Source: Sphingomonadales bacterium (GTDB lineage: Bacteria; Pseudomonadota; Alphaproteobacteria; Sphingomonadales; Sphingomonadaceae). From it: a DNA stretch of 43,860 nt. The stretch lies in assembly GCA_027489365.1 (NCBI GenBank), contig JAIXZV010000063.1:1-43860 (forward strand). Direction: 5' to 3'. The notes under the pieces were generated by a model. It did no database searches. It saw only the letters and a list, made by a program, of their open reading frames with translations, and was not told the DNA's origin. A program made the translations under genes and the position numbers. This document shows, piece after piece, positions 8,796-17,152 of the stretch; position 1 is the first letter of the stretch; each line of letters begins with the position of its first letter.

Positions 8796-9941
8796 GTGCC
8801 ACGCGTCATGCTCGTTCAGCCCGGCGCACGGCATAATTATGCGCTCGCGCGCTTCCTGAACCGGCACGACATGCTGCAGCGCCTGTATACGGACTTCGCG
8901 CTCGGCACGGGGCACCCGTTCCGCAGACTCGCGCACCTGCCGCTTCCGGCGGGGGTCAAGGCCAAGCTGAACCGCCGCGCGACCGATGCGCTGCCGGCGC
9001 GGATGATCCGGTCGGGTGTGAATGTCGCCCTGCCCGGCGCGCGGCGGCACACCTTGCGCCCGCCGAGCGCGCGCGATGTCGCAGCAAGCGACGGCTTCTA
9101 CCTGCAATATTTCACCGATGGCCCGGAACTCCGCGCACGCGCACCGCGCAAGCCGATTATTTCCGACGTGTTTATCGTGCCCGGCGCCTATCGCGCGGTC
9201 GATCGCGAGGTGGCCGATTTTCCCGATTGGGGCGAAGCGCCGACGCCGCCCGCCCTGGCCCGCCGCTACGACACGCATTCGCTGGCGATGTTCGAACAAT
9301 CCGACGTGCTGTTCTGCCCGTCGCAGGCGGTGATCGACGACGTCACCAGCTATGGCGCGGCGTTCGCGCAGAAATGCCGCTTGGTGCCCTATGGCGCGAG
9401 CTTGCGCGCGAGCGTCGGCACCCCCGAGCCTGGGCGCGTGCTGTTCTGCGGATCGCTGCATCTGCGCAAGGGGGTGCACTATATCCGCGCGGCCGCCGAT
9501 ATGCTGCGCGCAAGCCATCCGCACATCCGGTTCGTCTTTGCGGGCGGTGGCACCACCGTCATGCGCGCCAAGCTGGCCGCGCCGAACGTCGAATTGCTCG
9601 GCCATCTCGGCAAGGCGGAATTGATGCGGGAATTCGCGCGCGCCGATTTGTTCCTCTTCCCCTCGCTTGCCGAGGGGGCTGCGGGCACCGTGCTGGAGGC
9701 GATGGCAAGCGGCCTGCCGATCGTCGCCACGCGCGAGGGCGGGGTTGATTTCACCGATGGCACGAGCGGCATCGTCCTGCCACCGCGCGACCCGCAAGCG
9801 ATCGCGGACGCGGTCGTGCGGATCGTCGAGGACCGTGCGCTGCGCGCCACGCTTTCGGCCGGTGCGACGCGCGAGGCGGAAACCTATTCGATGGCGGCGT
9901 GGGAAGCGCGCTTCATCGCTGCGGTGTCCGATGTCTTCTGA
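8796..9941 (+). CDS. Glycosyltransferase family 4
   Basis: A 381-residue protein read from GTG 8796, chosen because a purine-rich AAGGAAG lies about nine bases upstream; ATG 8808 is the alternative and would remove four residues. It opens with VMLVQPGARHNYALARFLN. The C-terminal donor domain has VLFCGSLHLRKGVHYIR and LFPSLAEGAAGTVLEAMASG with the E-x7-E donor motif, so it is a standard retaining GT4. The 3' end overlaps the next start by 11 bases, suggesting coupling. Its sugar and linkage are unknown. The 85-base gap before it holds no other gene I can recognise. Confidence 0.82.
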   Translation: MPRVMLVQPGARHNYALARFLNRHDMLQRLYTDFALGTGHPFRRLAHLPLPAGVKAKLNRRATDALPARMIRSGVNVALPGARRHTLRPPSARDVAASDGFYLQYFTDGPELRARAPRKPIISDVFIVPGAYRAVDREVADFPDWGEAPTPPALARRYDTHSLAMFEQSDVLFCPSQAVIDDVTSYGAAFAQKCRLVPYGASLRASVGTPEPGRVLFCGSLHLRKGVHYIRAAADMLRASHPHIRFVFAGGGTTVMRAKLAAPNVELLGHLGKAELMREFARADLFLFPSLAEGAAGTVLEAMASGLPIVATREGGVDFTDGTSGIVLPPRDPQAIADAVVRIVEDRALRATLSAGATREAETYSMAAWEARFIAAVSDVF

Positions 9942-11049
9942 TCGCCCGATCCTGCACATCGTGCCGTCGGAGCCATGGGGCGGGATTCAGGCATTGGTGC
10001 CGATGCTGGCGCGTGAACAAGTCGCACAGGGTCGACAGGTTACGCTGCTCTGTCTCGGGCGCGGCACGCGCGTTCGGACGGTAGCGACCGACTACGGCCT
10101 CGGCGACGTTACCCGCAGCATTTCCGGCGCGCTGGCACCGCTCCGGCTTCTGCTGACGCTTTTCGGGGCACGGGGTGCGATCATCCACACGCATTGCGAA
10201 CCGATCTGGGCGGCAAGCCTGATCGCGCTCAGCGGCACGTCGCGCTGGATCGAACATGCCCATGTCTATCCCGATGACGAACTGACCTGGAAAAAGCGCT
10301 TGTCGCGGCGGCTGCAGCGCTTTGCCGCGCGCCACATCGCGATCTCGCACTCGATCGGCCGCGCCGTGATCGCCAGCGGAATCGCCCGTGCCGACACGCT
10401 CGATGTGGTCTATAACGGCGTTGCGGGCGCCAAGGTGGCCGCATCATCCGACTGCAGGGCCGCAGACGGCCTGACCGTGGGTTTCATCGGCCGCGTGGTC
10501 GCCGAAAAGGGCATTTTCGACTTTCTTGATCTGGCCGCGACACTCGCCCCCGATCCGCGCATGGCCTTTGCGGTCTATGGCGACGGCACCGATCTGGCAG
10601 AGGCGCGGGCGCGCGCCGCCGTACTCGGCATTGCCGACCGCGTCGTATTCCACGGCTATGTCGAGGATATTGCCGCCGCCTGGGACACGCTCGATCTCGT
10701 CGCGATCTTCTCGCATCGCGAGCCGTTCGGGCTGGTTTTCCTGGAAGCCGTCCAACGCGGCGTGCCGTCGATCAGCTACGAAAACGATTCGGGCGGCAGC
10801 GAGGTCGCAGCGGTGTTGCAGAGCGCGTACCGCGTGCCGCCAGGCGACATTGCAGCAGCAGCGGGGATCATCCGCGATCTGGCCGACGCGAGCGCCGACC
10901 CTGCCGAGGCCCTGGCCCTCGATCGCGCAACGCTTGTGGCGCGGTTCGATATCGCGACGATGGCGCGCGGGGTGGATGCGGTTTACCGGCGGCTCGACCA
11001 CACGCAGAGACCGGCCGACGTGGCCGCAGTATCAGGCACATCCCAATGA
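9931..11049 (+). CDS. Glycosyltransferase family 4
   Basis: A 372-residue protein. ATG 9931 is taken as the start because it begins the GT4 core SDRPILHIVPSEPWGGIQAL (with the GG loop) and overlaps the previous stop by only 11 bases; an earlier in-frame start lies deep inside the previous gene. The donor domain shows GFIGRVVAEKGIFDFLDLA and SHREPFGLVFLEAVQRG, giving E-x7-E. The midsection HTHCEPIWAASLIAL and HAHVY fits an acceptor-binding face of this family. It overlaps the next glycosyltransferase by 4 bases (ATGA). It probably adds one sugar of the repeat unit; which one cannot be said. Confidence 0.83.
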   Translation: MSSDRPILHIVPSEPWGGIQALVPMLAREQVAQGRQVTLLCLGRGTRVRTVATDYGLGDVTRSISGALAPLRLLLTLFGARGAIIHTHCEPIWAASLIALSGTSRWIEHAHVYPDDELTWKKRLSRRLQRFAARHIAISHSIGRAVIASGIARADTLDVVYNGVAGAKVAASSDCRAADGLTVGFIGRVVAEKGIFDFLDLAATLAPDPRMAFAVYGDGTDLAEARARAAVLGIADRVVFHGYVEDIAAAWDTLDLVAIFSHREPFGLVFLEAVQRGVPSISYENDSGGSEVAAVLQSAYRVPPGDIAAAAGIIRDLADASADPAEALALDRATLVARFDIATMARGVDAVYRRLDHTQRPADVAAVSGTSQ

Positions 11050-12215
11050 CGCGCGTCGCCATTCTGTTCGATAATTTCGGGCCGTACCATATCGCCCGGA
11101 TGCTCGGCGCGAGTGCCGAGCTGGATGTCGTGGCGGTCGAGGCGACGCCGAGCGGAACCGAATATGCGTGGGACAAGCCCGCCGTCCCCGCTCCGCTACG
11201 CTATCTGCCGCTCGCCGGGACGGGGACGGTCAAGGAGATCGTCGCGGAATTGGACGCCAAGCTGGCACCGCTCGCAATCGATGCGATCGCGCTTCCGGGC
11301 TGGTCGTCACGGGCAGCCTTTGCAAGTCTGATCTGGGCGCGGCAACGCGCGATCCCCGCGATCCTGATGTCGGAGACCAACGCCTGGGATTTCGCGCGCA
11401 AGCCGGTCGCGGAATGGATCAAGCGCCGGATCGTCGCACATTACAGTGCCGGTCTGGTGACGAGCGATTCGCAGGCGCGCTATCTCGTCGATCTCGGGCT
11501 GGACGAAGCGGCGATCTTCCGCGGCTATAACGCGGTCGATAATGCCTATTTCGCTGAGGCCGCCGCCGCCGCGACGATGCCTGATGGTTTGCCCGCGACG
11601 ATCCGTGGACGCTATTTCCTGACCTCCAACCGCTTCATCGAAAAGAAGAACCTCGCGCGCCTGCTCGACGCCTATGCCGCGTTCCGGCGCGGACGCGACG
11701 ACAATCCGGCGGATTGGCCGCTCGTTCTGCTGGGCGATGGCGAGCTGCGCGGCGCGCTTGAAGCCCAGCGCGCCGCGCTGGGGCTCACCGCGCATGTGCT
11801 GATGCCCGGGTTCCGCCAGATCGACGAACTCCCGCACTTCTACGGCACCGCCGGTGCCTTCGTGCACGCCTCGACCACCGAGCAATGGGGCTTGGTGGTC
11901 AACGAGGCGATGGCGAGCGGTCTGCCGGTGGCGATTTCCCGGCGCTGCGGATGCGCCGAAGTGCTGGTCGAGGACGGCGTGACCGGGCTGTTGTTCGATC
12001 CGCTCGATACCGCTGCGATCACCCACGCCCTGAACCGGATGACCGACCCGTCAACCGCTACCGCGCTGGCGGCGGCGGGCCGCGTGCGGATCGACGCCTG
12101 GGGCCCGGAGCGTTTCGGCACGGGAATGGCAGAGGCGGTACGGCACGGCATCGCGCATCTGCAGCGCCCGGCACCGATCGACCGCATGATCCTCTCCGCC
12201 GCCGCACGCCGGTAA
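11046..12215 (+). CDS. Glycosyltransferase family 4
   Basis: A 389-residue GT-B protein whose ATG overlaps the previous stop (ATGA). It begins TRVAILFDNFGPYHIARMLG, an acceptor-side pattern of GT4 enzymes that work on polysaccharide repeats. The donor site is clear: FLTSNRFIEKKNLARLLDAY, then ASTTEQWGLVVNEAMASG with E-x7-E and a closing GVTGLLFDPLD. The length is usual. It ends the second coupled glycosyltransferase block; the next gene follows after 113 bases and has its own initiation region. The sugar donor is unknown. Confidence 0.84.
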   Translation: MTRVAILFDNFGPYHIARMLGASAELDVVAVEATPSGTEYAWDKPAVPAPLRYLPLAGTGTVKEIVAELDAKLAPLAIDAIALPGWSSRAAFASLIWARQRAIPAILMSETNAWDFARKPVAEWIKRRIVAHYSAGLVTSDSQARYLVDLGLDEAAIFRGYNAVDNAYFAEAAAAATMPDGLPATIRGRYFLTSNRFIEKKNLARLLDAYAAFRRGRDDNPADWPLVLLGDGELRGALEAQRAALGLTAHVLMPGFRQIDELPHFYGTAGAFVHASTTEQWGLVVNEAMASGLPVAISRRCGCAEVLVEDGVTGLLFDPLDTAAITHALNRMTDPSTATALAAAGRVRIDAWGPERFGTGMAEAVRHGIAHLQRPAPIDRMILSAAARR

Positions 12216-12284
12216 AAGAAAGCGGCGTTGATCGCATCCGCACTGCACGACAGAGTTGTAAGGCAACGGTCTAGCCGTTAATCG

Positions 12285-12324
12285 CCCCAGCTATCGCGCG
12301 GAGGCCGTTCCGCCTTGGGGGAAG
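12285..12324 (+). promoter_or_regulatory. Potential hairpin sequestering the rfbF ribosome binding site
   Basis: Directly upstream of the TTG start at 12329 a two-part stem can be drawn: CCCCA (12285-12289) with TGGGG (12316-12320), enclosing GCGGA (12298-12302) with TCCGC (12309-12313) around a 6-base loop. The outer 3' arm overlaps the Shine-Dalgarno-like GGGGGAAG (12317-12324). The internal loop is asymmetric (8 and 2 bases), so stability is uncertain. If it forms, it would lower initiation at an already weak TTG codon. This is read by eye; no folding energy was computed. Confidence 0.35.
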
Positions 12325-12328
12325 CCTG

Positions 12329-13120
12329 TTGAAAGTCGTCATTCTGTGCGGTGGCAAGGGAACGCGCCTGGGCGAGGTCACCGGCAACGCCGTTCCAAAA
12401 CCGATGGCGTTGGTCGGCGGGGATCCGATCCTGCTCCACATCATGCGCAGCTATGCGCAGCACGGCTTCAACGACTTCGTGTTGTGCGCCGGGCATCTGA
12501 GCTGGTCGATCAAGAGCTATTTCCTCAATTACCACGCGCAGCGCTGTGACGTGACGGTGCGGCTCGGCGAGCAGCCGGTCACGCAATATCATCCGCACGA
12601 GCTGGACGGCGACGATTGGACCGTCACGATCGCCGAGACCGGCGCGGAAACCGCGACTGCGGGTCGCCTGCGCCGCGTGGCGCGGCACCTCACCCCCGGC
12701 GAACCGTTCATGCTGACCTATGGCGACGGCGTGTCGGATGTCGACCTGACCGCGCTTGCGGCATTCCACCGCGCGCACGGCAAGCTCGTCACGATGACCG
12801 GCGTCGTTCCTCCAGGCCGATTTGGCGAGCTGCAATTGGAGGGCAATCAGGTCGTCGATTGGGCCGAGAAGCCGAACGTCACCGATCGCTTCATCAATGG
12901 CGGCTTCATGGTGATGAACCCGGAATTCCTCGACCGCTTCATCGCCGACAAGGATGATGACGTGATGCTGGAGCGCGAGCCGCTGATCGAGGCGACCGCT
13001 GCGGGCGAGCTGATGCTCTATCGCCATGACGGCTTCTGGCAGTGCATGGATACCGCGCGGGATTGGACCTACCTCAACGATCTGTGGTCGGCCGGCAAGG
13101 CGCCCTGGGCGGTGCGTTGA
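12329..13120 (+). CDS. rfbF: Glucose-1-phosphate cytidylyltransferase
   Basis: A 263-residue enzyme making CDP-glucose from CTP and glucose-1-phosphate, the first step to CDP-linked 6-deoxyhexoses. It opens KVVILCGGKGTRLGEVT, the nucleotidyltransferase G-G-x-G-T-R-L loop, with NAVPKPMALVGGDPIL, then the RfbF-specific FNDFVLCAGHLSWSIKSYF and LTYGDGVSDVDL (metal-binding Asp). GGFMVMNPEFLDRF and MDTARDWTYLNDLW close it, all close to the family pattern; usual length is about 257. The start is TTG 12329, supported by GGGGGAAG five bases upstream; no in-frame ATG or GTG precedes the core. The stop overlaps the rfbG start. Confidence 0.93.
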   Translation: MKVVILCGGKGTRLGEVTGNAVPKPMALVGGDPILLHIMRSYAQHGFNDFVLCAGHLSWSIKSYFLNYHAQRCDVTVRLGEQPVTQYHPHELDGDDWTVTIAETGAETATAGRLRRVARHLTPGEPFMLTYGDGVSDVDLTALAAFHRAHGKLVTMTGVVPPGRFGELQLEGNQVVDWAEKPNVTDRFINGGFMVMNPEFLDRFIADKDDDVMLEREPLIEATAAGELMLYRHDGFWQCMDTARDWTYLNDLWSAGKAPWAVR

Positions 13121-14223
13121 GCGTGTTTCAGGGCTATTATCGCGGACGCAAGGTCCTGGTCACCGGTCATACGGGTTTCAAGGGGAGCTGGCTCGCGCTC
13201 TGGCTGCACCGGCTGGGCGCGCAGGTCACGGGCTATTCGATCGATATCCCGACCGTACCCTCGCTGTTCGAGATCGCGCGCGTCGAAGAGGTGGTGGATC
13301 ACCACATCGGCGACATTCTCGACGTGGCCCACCTCAACCGCGTCGTGGCCGAGAGCGAGGCCGAGATCGTCTTCCACCTCGCCGCGCAGCCATTGGTGCG
13401 GCTGTCGTACGACCGCCCGGTCGAAACGCTGGCGACGAACGTCGTCGGGACGGCCAACGTTCTTGAGGCGGTGCGTGCGACCGGACGTGCGACCACGGTG
13501 ATCGTCGTCACATCGGACAAATGCTACGCCAATACCGGCTCGATCTGGGGCTATCGCGAGATCGATCCGATGGGCGGGCACGATCCCTACAGCATGAGCA
13601 AGGGCGCCGCCGAACTGGTGGTCGATAGCTGGCGCAGCAGCTTCTTCTCAGGGCCTGCGTCGCGGGTCCGCCTGGCGAGCGGACGCGCCGGAAACGTGAT
13701 CGGCGGTGGCGATTGGGCGGCCGACCGGCTGATGACCGATTGCATCGCGGCGCTGGTCGCGGATCGCCCGGTCGAAATCCGCAATCCGCTCGCGACCCGG
13801 CCGTGGCAACATGTGCTGGAACCGCTGAGCGGCTATCTCTGGCTCGGCGCGCGCCTGGCGACCACCGATGATACGACGACGTTCGCGAATGGCTGGAACT
13901 TCGGCCCCGCGGTTGCGAGCGTCCAGCCGGTCGAAAGCGTCGTAGCACGCGCGATCGCGGCATGGGGCAGCGGCACCTGGGAATTGGCCAACGCACAGGA
14001 CGCGCCGCACGAGGCCTTCGCACTAGCGCTCAATTGCGACAAGGCGCACCATTTGCTGAAATGGCGCCCGGCGTGGGATTTTGACCAGTCGATCGAGCAG
14101 ACCGTCTCCTGGTATCGCGATTGGGCCGATGGCGACGTGGATCTAACCAAGCTGACACTCGACACCATTGCGGCGTATGAAGGCGCCGGCACAGCACAGG
14201 GCATCGCCTGGGCGACGGCATGA
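13117..14223 (+). CDS. rfbG: CDP-glucose 4,6-dehydratase
   Basis: A 368-residue extended SDR enzyme converting CDP-glucose to CDP-4-keto-6-deoxyglucose with bound NAD. It carries KVLVTGHTGFKGSWLALWL (the RfbG form of GxxGxxG), FHLAAQPLVRLSYDRPVET, the catalytic region VTSDKCYAN, the YxxxK in DPYSMSKGAAE, and RAGNVIGGGDWAADRL, which is diagnostic of RfbG. The start is either TTG 13117, overlapping the rfbF stop as TTGA like other junctions here, or GTG 13123 two codons later; an upstream in-frame ATG at 13042 lies inside rfbF. It stands directly after rfbF, so the pair forms a CDP-sugar module. No RfbH-like dehydratase follows. Confidence 0.93.
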   Translation: MSVFQGYYRGRKVLVTGHTGFKGSWLALWLHRLGAQVTGYSIDIPTVPSLFEIARVEEVVDHHIGDILDVAHLNRVVAESEAEIVFHLAAQPLVRLSYDRPVETLATNVVGTANVLEAVRATGRATTVIVVTSDKCYANTGSIWGYREIDPMGGHDPYSMSKGAAELVVDSWRSSFFSGPASRVRLASGRAGNVIGGGDWAADRLMTDCIAALVADRPVEIRNPLATRPWQHVLEPLSGYLWLGARLATTDDTTTFANGWNFGPAVASVQPVESVVARAIAAWGSGTWELANAQDAPHEAFALALNCDKAHHLLKWRPAWDFDQSIEQTVSWYRDWADGDVDLTKLTLDTIAAYEGAGTAQGIAWATA

Positions 14224-15380
14224 TCCGCCCACTCCGTATCGCGCTGTTCACGCCCGATCTGCGTCCGTCGGCAGGCGGCCCCCCGCGCGTCGTCCTCGGC
14301 AGCGCGCAGGCACTGGTGGCGCGCGGTCATTCGGTCACGATCTTCACCTTGGCCGCGGGGGCGATCGACGCGCCCGGCGTGGAGATTTGCTGCTTCCCGG
14401 CCGACCGCCCCGCGCAGATCGGGCGCAGCCGCGCGCTGCAGAGCGCAGCACGGCACCGCATCGCGGAGTTCGACGCGTTGCATGTCCATGCGATCTGGGA
14501 AGCCGGGGCCGCCGATCTCGCCGCGGTGTTCAATGCGGCCGGAAAGCCGGTGATCGTCTCCGCACACGGCATGCTCGATCGCTGGTCGATGGCACAATCG
14601 CGCCTCAAAAAGGCCGTCGCGTTGCGCCTGTGGACCGGACGCCTGTTATCGCACGCCACCGCCATCGTCTTCGCAACCGAGGAGGAAGCGGCGGAGGCCA
14701 GCAACCTGTACCCAAAAACACCGCGCGCGATCGTCGCGAACGGGATCGATATCGCCGCGACCCGCGCGGCCATCGCGGCGGCGCGCGATGCGGTGCGCAG
14801 CAAAGTGCCGAGCCTTGCGGCCTGGCCGCGCACGATCGTCTATCTCAGCCGCCTGCATCCCAAGAAGGGCGTGGATCAACTCGTCGAGGCGCGGCTCGCG
14901 CTCGATGCGCGCTTCGATGACGTCGGCCTGCTGATCGCCGGAATTCCGCAAGACGACGCGCTGCTGCAGGCGCTGCGCAGCAGGATCGCGGGATCGCCGC
15001 TGTCGGATCGTATCACCCTGACGACCGATCTCGTCGGCCCCGTCGCCATGGGCGCTTTGGGGGCCGCGCAGCTGTTCGTGCTGCCCTCGCATCAGGAAGG
15101 CTTTTCGATCGCCATCCTGGAAGCGATGGCCGCGGGACTGCCAGTGCTGATCACCGACAAATGCCATCTGCCGCAAATCGAGGATTGGCAGGCAGGCGCG
15201 GTCGTGCCCGACACGGTCGCGGGCGTGAAAGCCGGGCTTGAGCGGCTGCTCTCGCTGTCGGATGACGCGCTCGCCACCGCTGGCGAGAATGCGCGGGCGG
15301 CGGTCGAGCGGCATTATGGCTGGCCGGTCATCGCCGGGCAGCTCGAGGCGCTCTACGCGCCTGGGTCCGCGCGCGCATGA
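14220..15380 (+). CDS. Glycosyltransferase family 4
   Basis: A 386-residue GT4 enzyme whose ATG overlaps the rfbG stop (ATGA). It begins PLRIALFTPDLRPSAGGPPR with the acceptor-side GG loop, has a midsection HAIWEAG and VSAHGMLDRWSMAQS (HGMLD is common in WbaZ/WcaL-like transferases), and a donor site LSRLHPKKGVDQLVEA and LPSHQEGFSIAILEAMAAG with E-x7-E. It sits between CDP-sugar enzymes, so it may use the CDP-deoxysugar made by its neighbours; this is inference from position. The stop overlaps the next gene by 4 bases. Confidence 0.85.
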   Translation: MIRPLRIALFTPDLRPSAGGPPRVVLGSAQALVARGHSVTIFTLAAGAIDAPGVEICCFPADRPAQIGRSRALQSAARHRIAEFDALHVHAIWEAGAADLAAVFNAAGKPVIVSAHGMLDRWSMAQSRLKKAVALRLWTGRLLSHATAIVFATEEEAAEASNLYPKTPRAIVANGIDIAATRAAIAAARDAVRSKVPSLAAWPRTIVYLSRLHPKKGVDQLVEARLALDARFDDVGLLIAGIPQDDALLQALRSRIAGSPLSDRITLTTDLVGPVAMGALGAAQLFVLPSHQEGFSIAILEAMAAGLPVLITDKCHLPQIEDWQAGAVVPDTVAGVKAGLERLLSLSDDALATAGENARAAVERHYGWPVIAGQLEALYAPGSARA

Positions 15381-16288
15381 CGCAAGAACGGGTCGTCTTC
15401 GTGACCGGCGGGACCGGCTTCATCGGTGCCCGGCTGATCCGGCATCTGTCCGCCGCGGGATATCGCGTGGCGGCACCTACGCGCGCGATGCTCGATCTGG
15501 AAGATGACGCTGCGGTCGCGCACTTCATCGCGGGGGTTGCGCCGCACGTCGTCATCAACCTCGCGTCACCCGCTATGGCCTATATCCGCGCGCAGACGCC
15601 CGAAGAAGCGGCAGAGGCAACGCGCCGCGAGCTTCGGGCGACCACCGCCCTCTGCAACGCCGTCCAGCCGGGCACGCGCTTCGTACAAGCCGGCAGCATG
15701 GCCGAATATGGCTATAGCGGCCGCCACGCCGAAAACGCGCCCTGCCATCCGGTCAGCGTCTATGGCCGCGCAAAGCTGGCCGCCAGCATGGGTGTTTTGG
15801 AGGCTCGTGCCGCGCGGAATATCGACGCGACGGTGCTCCGCATCTTTGGCGCCTATGGACCGGGGGAGAACCCCAAGCGTCTGGTCCCGCAAATCCTCGA
15901 CGCGCGGCATCACGACCGCCCGATCACGCTCAGCGACGGCCACCAGTTGCGCGACTTCGTGCATGTCGATGATATATGCGAGACGATCGTCCGCTTGATC
16001 GCCCTGCCCACGCCGCTCAAACCGCTGTACAATGTCGGGACGGGCCACGCCGTCAGTGTACGCGCTGCGGTCGAACGGATCGCGCGCGAGGCCGGAATCG
16101 CCGCGACACGCCTGCACTTCGATGCGATGCCGCGCTCGGTGGTCGATGAGGAATGCCTGGAGGCCGATATCGCCACGTTGCTGGAAGCGCTCAATTGGTC
16201 TCCGCCGCAGCGGTTCCTGGCGACCGCCCCGCTGCTGCCCTCCTTCGCGCCCGACGCGTTCCCGCCCTCGATCGGAACTTTCGCATGA
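15377..16288 (+). CDS. NAD(P)-dependent nucleotide-sugar reductase/epimerase (extended SDR)
   Basis: A 303-residue SDR protein starting at an ATG that overlaps the previous stop (ATGA). It has VVFVTGGTGFIGARLIRHL (GxxGxxG), VINLASPAMAYI, GSMAEYGYSG (catalytic Ser), YxxxK in SVYGRAKLAAS, RIFGAYGPGE, LRDFVHVDDICETIV and YNVGTGHAVSVRAAVER. The last three resemble the CDP-abequose/CDP-paratose synthase type of 4-keto reductase. Since it is translationally coupled to the rfbF-rfbG module, the best guess is a C4 reductase or epimerase acting on CDP-4-keto-6-deoxyglucose. It could instead reduce the Gmd product. The substrate is not proven by sequence. Confidence 0.72.
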   Translation: MTQERVVFVTGGTGFIGARLIRHLSAAGYRVAAPTRAMLDLEDDAAVAHFIAGVAPHVVINLASPAMAYIRAQTPEEAAEATRRELRATTALCNAVQPGTRFVQAGSMAEYGYSGRHAENAPCHPVSVYGRAKLAASMGVLEARAARNIDATVLRIFGAYGPGENPKRLVPQILDARHHDRPITLSDGHQLRDFVHVDDICETIVRLIALPTPLKPLYNVGTGHAVSVRAAVERIAREAGIAATRLHFDAMPRSVVDEECLEADIATLLEALNWSPPQRFLATAPLLPSFAPDAFPPSIGTFA

Positions 16289-17112
16289 GCGTCCTGCCCG
16301 TTACCGTCGTCGTCCCGACCAAGAATGAAGCGAAGAACCTGCCGCAATGCCTGTCGCGGCTTGGCGACTTCGCGCACGTCTGGGTCGTGGATTCGGGCAG
16401 CACCGATGGCACGCAGCAAATCGCCCGCGACTATGGCGCGCGCGTGATCGATTTCGACTGGGCGGGCGGCTATCCCAAAAAGCGCAATTGGGTGCTGCTT
16501 AACGAGCAATTCGACACGCCGTGGGTGCTGTTCCTCGACGGCGACGAACAGGTATCGGCCGCGTTCGTGCACGAACTGGCGAGCGCGCTAACCGAGACCG
16601 ACAAGGTCGGCTTCTGGCTGAATTACACCACGCATTTCATGGGCAAGGTGCTGAAACACGGCCTGCCACAGCGCAAGCTCGCGCTGTTCCGCGTCGGAGC
16701 CGGGCTCTACGAGCGGATCGAGGATCCCGGCTGGAGCAAGCTCGACATGGAGGTGCACGAGCATCCGCAACTCGACGGTGCCGCCGGCGAGATCGCCGCA
16801 CGGATCGACCATCTCGATTTTCGCGGGATCGAGCATTTCATCGCGCGCCACAACAGCTATTCGACCTGGGAAGTGCATCGCCGCGCGCAGTTGATGGCGG
16901 ACACTGGCGGTGCCTGGGCGCGGCTGACCAAGCGGCAGAAAACGAAATACCGCGCGCTCGACAAATGGTGGTTCGCGCCGGCCTATTTCCTCGGCACCTA
17001 TATCGCGAAACGCGGGTTTCTCGATGGCGCGGCGGGTCTGCATTACGCGCTGATGAAGTTCGCCTATTTCCACGACATCAAGCTGAAGATCGACGAGCGC
17101 GCCGGACAATAA
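16285..17112 (+). CDS. Glycosyltransferase family 2
   Basis: A 275-residue inverting GT-A enzyme. ATG 16285 overlaps the previous stop (ATGA) and starts the core: VTVVVPTKNEAKNLPQCL, VVDSGSTDGTQQIARDYG, RNWVLL, and WVLFLDGDEQVS with the metal-binding D-x-D. The C-terminal half (FMGKVLKHGLPQRKLALFR, ARHNSYSTWE) follows the WaaE/KdtX-like subgroup of GT2 that acts on lipopolysaccharide core or polysaccharide repeats. It is the last gene of the + strand block; the convergent polymerase/ligase gene ends 40 bases downstream. The donor is unknown. It is the only GT2 among nine transferases in the window. Confidence 0.87.
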   Translation: MSVLPVTVVVPTKNEAKNLPQCLSRLGDFAHVWVVDSGSTDGTQQIARDYGARVIDFDWAGGYPKKRNWVLLNEQFDTPWVLFLDGDEQVSAAFVHELASALTETDKVGFWLNYTTHFMGKVLKHGLPQRKLALFRVGAGLYERIEDPGWSKLDMEVHEHPQLDGAAGEIAARIDHLDFRGIEHFIARHNSYSTWEVHRRAQLMADTGGAWARLTKRQKTKYRALDKWWFAPAYFLGTYIAKRGFLDGAAGLHYALMKFAYFHDIKLKIDERAGQ

Positions 17113-17152
17113 CGCGCGATCGAGAGGACGACGCGGACGTCGCCGATCAACC

